DNA of 64,000 nt from Aliidiomarina halalkaliphila (GTDB lineage Bacteria > Pseudomonadota > Gammaproteobacteria > Enterobacterales > Alteromonadaceae), in the NCBI RefSeq assembly GCF_007096385.1, contig NZ_VJWL01000001.1:434001-498000 (forward strand), written 5' to 3'. Below are positions 60,002 to 64,000 of this stretch, one piece after another (the first letter of the stretch is position 1; every line of letters starts with the position of its first letter). The notes beneath the pieces are model-generated. The model searched no databases, was not told where the DNA came from, and saw only the letters and a program-made list of their open reading frames with translations. A program made the translations under genes and the position numbers.

Positions 60002-61435
60002 CTATACCTGAATGATTTTGCTGGTGTTGGTCTTGCCAATGGTTTCCATAACATCACCATGGGTGATGATCACCATTTCACCCTTGCTAATATGACCTTG
60101 CTTTTCAATCATATGAATCGCATCGCGCAGAACGGTAGTTGGCGTCGACTTGGTGGAATCAAAATATAATGGGTAAACTCCCCGGTATAAATTTGCTTTA
60201 TTGAGCGATTTTTGATGCCGCGACAACGCAAAAATTGGCAAGTCTGTATGTATTCGCGACATAAGCTTTGCGGTATGCCCTGATTCTGTGAGGGCGATGA
60301 TTGCGGTAACACCCTCAAGATGGTTTGCAGTGTACATCGCCGATAGGGCAGTCGCTTGTGATACAGAGCTTACCGAGTCATGCTCGCTGTTCCGAGTAAG
60401 TCGCAAAGCAGGATATTCCTCCGCGCCGCGACAGATATCCGCCATCGCTTTTACAGTTTCCACAGGGTATTTCCCAGCCGCTGTTTCAGCCGATAGCATC
60501 ACTGCATCGGTACCATCCAAAACGGCGTTGGCGACGTCCATTACTTCGGCGCGTGTAGGCATGGAACTATCAATCATAGATTCCATCATTTGCGTGGCCG
60601 TAATCACCACACGGTTCAGTTCACGGGCCCGCTGGATAATTCGTTTTTGTTGACCTACCAACTGAGCATCGCCAATTTCTACCCCGAGATCACCACGGGC
60701 CACCATTACCACATCCGAATGTTCGATAACGTCATCTAAGGCCGCGTCTGTAGCCACGGTTTCGGCGCGTTCGATCTTGGCACAGATGGCGCCATCACAG
60801 CCGGCTTTGTTGAGCAGAGCACGGGCAAGTTGCAGATCTGAACCAGAACGCGGGAAGGAAACGGCGAGAATGTCGACGTCAATTTCGGCGGCGGTTTCAA
60901 TATCTCGGAAGTCTTTTTCGGTTAACGCAGAGGCAGAAAGGCCGCCGCCTTGGCGGTTAATTCCTTTGTTATTTGACAAGGTGCCAGCAACAACAACCTT
61001 GGTGTGCACTTTAGTGCCTTCCACCCGGGTGACTTGTAAGCGAATGCGACCATCGTCGAGCAAAAGAATGTCGCCACTGGTTACATCTTTTGGTAATTCT
61101 TTGTAATCAAGACCCACGGCAAACTCATTCCCTTTCGCGCCGTCCATTGCCGCATCCAAGACAAAGTCTTGTCCGTGGGTCAGCTCAACTTTATCGTGTT
61201 CAAAGCGCGCCACACGAATTTTAGGGCCTTGCAAATCGCCCAAAATGGCAACATGACGGTTTAACCGTTGTGCGATTTCGCGCACTGCGGTCGCACGTTT
61301 TTTGTGGTCAGCGGCATCACCGTGGGAAAAATTGAGACGCACGACGCTTGCACCAGCTTGGATGAGCGCTTCTAAGACACCGGGTTTATCTGTTGCAGGA
61401 CCGAGAGTTGTGACAATTTTTGTACGACGTAGCAT
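60002..61435 (-). CDS. pyk: Pyruvate kinase
   Basis: 477 residues from the ATG 61433-61435 ([16 protein letters not shown]), preceded by AGGGAATG; the 20 residues of a longer frame are not pyruvate kinase. Active-site blocks are [29 protein letters not shown] and [11 protein letters not shown]; the allosteric C domain follows from about 345. Makes ATP and pyruvate from phosphoenolpyruvate. The length and sequence fit the AMP/sugar-phosphate responsive PykA type. Divergent from msrB. Confidence 0.97.
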   Translation of the reverse strand: MLRRTKIVTTLGPATDKPGVLEALIQAGASVVRLNFSHGDAADHKKRATAVREIAQRLNRHVAILGDLQGPKIRVARFEHDKVELTHGQDFVLDAAMDGAKGNEFAVGLDYKELPKDVTSGDILLLDDGRIRLQVTRVEGTKVHTKVVVAGTLSNNKGINRQGGGLSASALTEKDFRDIETAAEIDVDILAVSFPRSGSDLQLARALLNKAGCDGAICAKIERAETVATDAALDDVIEHSDVVMVARGDLGVEIGDAQLVGQQKRIIQRARELNRVVITATQMMESMIDSSMPTRAEVMDVANAVLDGTDAVMLSAETAAGKYPVETVKAMADICRGAEEYPALRLTRNSEHDSVSSVSQATALSAMYTANHLEGVTAIIALTESGHTAKLMSRIHTDLPIFALSRHQKSLNKANLYRGVYPLYFDSTKSTPTTVLRDAIHMIEKQGHISKGEMVIITHGDVMETIGKTNTSKIIQV

Positions 61436-61530
61436 CGAATTACATTCCCTAAAAACTTGAGCGAATAAGACAGATATTATCATAATGATACCCATGTAAA
61501 TATGACAGCGTCTATGTTTAAGGGAGGACT

Positions 61531-61956
61531 ATGAAAAAATCTCAGTACAGTTCGATACCACGTACCGATGCGGAATGGCGGGAACATTTAACACCTGAGC
61601 AATATCAAGTGTTACGCGAGCAGGGTACTGAGCGGCCATTTACCGGTGCTTTGCTGTATGAAAGCCGCGCGGGCGAGTATTGTTGTGCCGGTTGTGGTTT
61701 GCCCTTGTTTCCCGCGGATACGAAGTTTGATGCAGGGTGTGGTTGGCCGAGCTTTTACCAAGCATTGCCTGATGCGATTCGTTACCTTTCGGATGATTCC
61801 CATGGGATGCAGCGCATTGAAATTAGATGTGCTCGCTGCGACGGGCATTTGGGCCATGTATTCGATGACGGTCCTGGGCCTACAGGCCAACGCTATTGCC
61901 TAAATTCACGCGCCATGACCTTTATCGCTATAGATGGGTCTGCAACGAACGGTTGA
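61531..61956 (+). CDS. msrB: Peptide-methionine (R)-S-oxide reductase MsrB
   Basis: 141 residues. Zinc is held by Cys52/Cys55 (CAGC) and Cys100/Cys103 (CARC); the catalytic Cys123 is in [23 protein letters not shown] and [11 protein letters not shown] are family blocks. It repairs the R form of methionine sulfoxide in proteins. GGGAGG lies just before the ATG. No signal peptide, so cytoplasmic. Confidence 0.97.
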   Translation: MKKSQYSSIPRTDAEWREHLTPEQYQVLREQGTERPFTGALLYESRAGEYCCAGCGLPLFPADTKFDAGCGWPSFYQALPDAIRYLSDDSHGMQRIEIRCARCDGHLGHVFDDGPGPTGQRYCLNSRAMTFIAIDGSATNG

Positions 61957-62100
61957 CAAATTTATGCCGGTAAACGTTAGGAAATGGTCTAGGCAACTAG
62001 CCGCTGGGACACATTTTAAGTACAATAGCGCTCGAATTTAAACCTGTGCGCGTTCTGCGTGCAGATCCGTTTCATTCGAATAGCTGGGAAAGGTTTTCCA

Positions 62101-63549
62101 ATGACTGATGCGCATAATGATACAACGTTAAAAAGCTGGGAAGAGCGTCAAGACTACGCGGAAATGATGCAACCGCTGATTGGCCGTTTATACCGCACCA
62201 AGGGAGTGGAGATTCTGGTATATGGCCGGAGCCTGTTAAATGGATCAACGATTGATATTATTAAAACGCATCGTTTAGTCCGCCAACACGAAGATCATAA
62301 ACTTCGTCTGCGGGAAAGCTACCCCTTCCTTGCGGCACTTGCCGAGATGGATATTGCCCCAGCTCGTATCGATTTAGGTAAACTTGCCTTCGGCTACCAC
62401 TTTGGTGGTCAGCGCAAAGATAATGAATCCGTTCAAGAATATTTAAACCGTAACCTTGTAGACATCATTGGTAAAGCCGATGACGTAGAGCCACGGGATG
62501 TAGTGCTATATGGATTTGGTCGTATCGGTCGATTGTTAGCTCGCTTATTGATTGAGCGTAATGGAAACAACAACAAGCTGCGCTTACGGGCAATTGTAGT
62601 GCGCGGTGGCGGCGAAGGGGACTTAGAAAAACGAGCGAGCTTGTTGCGCCGTGATTCAATCCATGGCCCATTTAATGGTTCAATCACCGTTGATCCGGAG
62701 AACAATGCAATTAAAGCTAATGGTACGCGTATTCAGGTAATTTACGCGAATTCGCCGGATCAAGTAGATTACACCGCGTATGGCATCAAAGACGCGATTA
62801 TTGTCGACAATACGGGTGTGTGGAGTGACGAAGCGGGTCTGGGTTTACATCTGAAAGCCAAGGGTGCCAAGAAAGTGTTGTTAACGGCGCCAGCGAAGGG
62901 CGATATCAAAAACATCGTGCATGGCGTGAATCATGCAGACATCCTTCCAGAAGACTTAATTGTTTCGGCAGCGAGCTGTACCACGAACGCGATTACGCCG
63001 GTGCTGAAGGCGATTAACGATGAATTTGGTATTAAGAACGGTCATGTTGAAACCGTTCATGCGTATACCAACGACCAAAACCTCATTGATAACTACCACA
63101 AAGCCGAGCGTCGTGGACGTTCCGCGCCATTAAACATGGTGATTACCTCTACTGGTGCCGCGAAAGCGGTGGCAAAAGCGCTGCCGGAGCTGAAAGGCAA
63201 GCTCACGGGGAACGCCATTAGGGTACCTACACCGAATGTGTCTATGGCAATTATGAACCTGAATTTAAACCGCGAAACGGATCGGGATGGCTTGAATAAC
63301 TTCTTGCGTCACACCGCATTGCACTCAGAACTGCAGAACCAAATTGATTTTACCTCGTCGACGGAAATCGTTTCCTCTGACTTGGTGGGTAGTCGCTACG
63401 CGGGTATCGTTGATTCACAAGCCACTATCGTGGAAGGTGACCGGGCTGTGCTGTACGTTTGGTACGACAACGAGTTCGGTTATAGTTGCCAAGTGTTGCG
63501 CGTTATCCAAGACATGGCTGGTTTAGCGGTACCAAATATCCCCGCATAA
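62101..63549 (+). CDS. gap: Glyceraldehyde-3-phosphate dehydrogenase, long form
   Basis: 482 residues from ATG 62101 (GGGAAAGG upstream); an in-frame start at 62059 is not supported. The first 130 residues are an extension absent from the 330-residue GapA, containing KSWEERQDYAEMMQPLIGRL and RLYRTKGVEILVYGRSLLN. The NAD motif is GFGRIGR (138-144), the catalytic Cys293 is in SAASCTTNAITP, and the base His is in VHAYTNDQ. This long form is common in Alteromonadales and Pseudomonas, often acting in gluconeogenesis. A terminator follows. Confidence 0.95.
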   Translation: MTDAHNDTTLKSWEERQDYAEMMQPLIGRLYRTKGVEILVYGRSLLNGSTIDIIKTHRLVRQHEDHKLRLRESYPFLAALAEMDIAPARIDLGKLAFGYHFGGQRKDNESVQEYLNRNLVDIIGKADDVEPRDVVLYGFGRIGRLLARLLIERNGNNNKLRLRAIVVRGGGEGDLEKRASLLRRDSIHGPFNGSITVDPENNAIKANGTRIQVIYANSPDQVDYTAYGIKDAIIVDNTGVWSDEAGLGLHLKAKGAKKVLLTAPAKGDIKNIVHGVNHADILPEDLIVSAASCTTNAITPVLKAINDEFGIKNGHVETVHAYTNDQNLIDNYHKAERRGRSAPLNMVITSTGAAKAVAKALPELKGKLTGNAIRVPTPNVSMAIMNLNLNRETDRDGLNNFLRHTALHSELQNQIDFTSSTEIVSSDLVGSRYAGIVDSQATIVEGDRAVLYVWYDNEFGYSCQVLRVIQDMAGLAVPNIPA

Positions 63550-63563
63550 CGGGACATTTAAGT

Positions 63564-63592
63564 AAAGAAGCGCCCTTGTGGCGCTTCTTTTG
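63564..63592 (+). terminator. Terminator of the GAPDH gene
   Basis: An 11-bp stem AAAGAAGCGCC (63564-63574) with GGCGCTTCTTT (63580-63590), followed by TG. Confidence 0.85.
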
Positions 63593-63643
63593 TCTGAGGC
63601 GATCTGTTCGCTTTACGAGAATTCTTTAATACGAGGAAAACCT

Positions 63644-64000
63644 ATGCTCATTTCAACCGCATTTGATAGCGGCAATATCGAAGTGCTATCAGCGGATCGT
63701 CCTGATAATATCCGCTTGAATATTCGCAAAGATCATCAATCTGATTTTTATCAGTGGTTTCATTTTAAGTTGCTGAGCACGGCCGAGATTGAGCACACCC
63801 TTATCATTGAGAACGCATCGGGGTCGGCCTATCCAAAAGGCTGGGAAGGTTACCAGACCTTCGCGAGCTATGATCGGGACACCTGGTTCAGAGTGCCCAC
63901 TTCCTTTGACGGTAGTAAAGTAACCATTCAGTTTACGCCGGAGCAAGAAAGTGTATTTTTTGCCTACTTTATTCCCTATAGCTGGGAGCGACACTTGGAT
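63644..64000 (+). CDS. M14 family cytosolic carboxypeptidase, N-terminal part (cut by window end)
   Basis: 119 residues are visible from ATG 63644, nine bases after GAGGAAAA; the frame runs off the window. The sequence opens with SGNIEVLSADRPDNIRLNIR and then QSDFYQWFHFKL, the N-terminal beta domain of M14 cytosolic carboxypeptidases (Nna1/CCP-like bacterial branch). GWEGYQTFASYDRDTWFRVP continues that pattern. The zinc-binding domain lies beyond the end, so catalytic residues cannot be checked. No signal peptide. Confidence 0.85.
   Translation, partial: MLISTAFDSGNIEVLSADRPDNIRLNIRKDHQSDFYQWFHFKLLSTAEIEHTLIIENASGSAYPKGWEGYQTFASYDRDTWFRVPTSFDGSKVTIQFTPEQESVFFAYFIPYSWERHLD

Overview
This is an ordinary, densely coding chromosomal segment of a marine-type gammaproteobacterium. 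The gene order (clpS-clpA-infA-aat-trxB-lrp-ftsK-lolA-rarA-serS; uvrC-pgsA with tRNA Gly-Cys-Leu; yejK/yejL-yejM; metG/apbC-dcd) is the enterobacterial/Alteromonadales backbone. The unusual density of secreted peptidases, the ald/lrp pair, the long-form GAPDH and moderate GC suggest Alteromonadales, most likely Idiomarinaceae (Idiomarina, Pseudidiomarina or Aliidiomarina). The family assignment is inference from gene content and was not computed. No phage, insertion sequence, CRISPR array, rRNA or recognisable defence island was seen.

Layout. 1-1.5 kb: end of tyrosine catabolism (fumarylacetoacetate hydrolase, maleylacetoacetate isomerase). 1.6-7 kb: secreted S9 peptidase, rhombosortase, gamma-glutamyltransferase, HIT protein. 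7-12.2 kb: rlmI-metG, divergent from apbC-dcd. 12.3-18.3 kb: a DUF1328 membrane peptide and a leftward ybhK-M14-S9 operon. 18.4-24.6 kb: waaA, a DUF192 lipoprotein, a small BamE-like lipoprotein, a YgjV protein, an M13 peptidase and threonine aldolase. 24.7-28 kb: tRNA-Pro, yejM-yejL and yejK. 28-42.2 kb: cspD, clpSA, infA-aat, trxB, ald/lrp, ftsK-lolA-rarA-crcB-crcB-serS. Compared with E. coli, cydDC is missing here, and ald and a crcB pair are added. 42.2-44.1 kb: tusD-tusC-tusE without tusB, then a BI-1 family protein. 44.3-47.4 kb: tRNA-Ser and a DUF2868/DUF3482 membrane protein-GTPase pair. 47.4-51.5 kb: a UvrY-like regulator with a degenerate receiver, uvrC, pgsA and a three-tRNA operon. 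51.6-59 kb: LysR/LysE pair, duplicated PTPS-like protein, M23 and M61 peptidases, and a LytS/LytR-type two-component system. 59-64 kb: DUF6279 lipoprotein, pyruvate kinase, msrB, GAPDH and the start of an M14 cytosolic carboxypeptidase.

Physiology. Eight complete peptidase or peptidase-like enzymes (two S9, GGT, M13, M14, M23, M61, rhombosortase) plus a partial M14 enzyme sit beside amino-acid catabolic genes (tyrosine degradation, threonine aldolase, alanine dehydrogenase with Lrp, a LysE exporter). This fits a cell that lives mainly on peptides and amino acids.

The most notable signals are: a crcB pair whose charge pattern predicts opposite membrane orientations; the DUF2868-DUF3482 pair, with a GTPase lacking a normal G4 motif; a Tus cluster with no room for tusB; a UvrY-position regulator lacking most phosphorylation-site residues, preceded by a GGA-rich leader and a 16-bp palindrome; a perfect heptapeptide repeat linker in MetG; and a 298-residue PTPS-like duplication with the active-site elements split between its halves.
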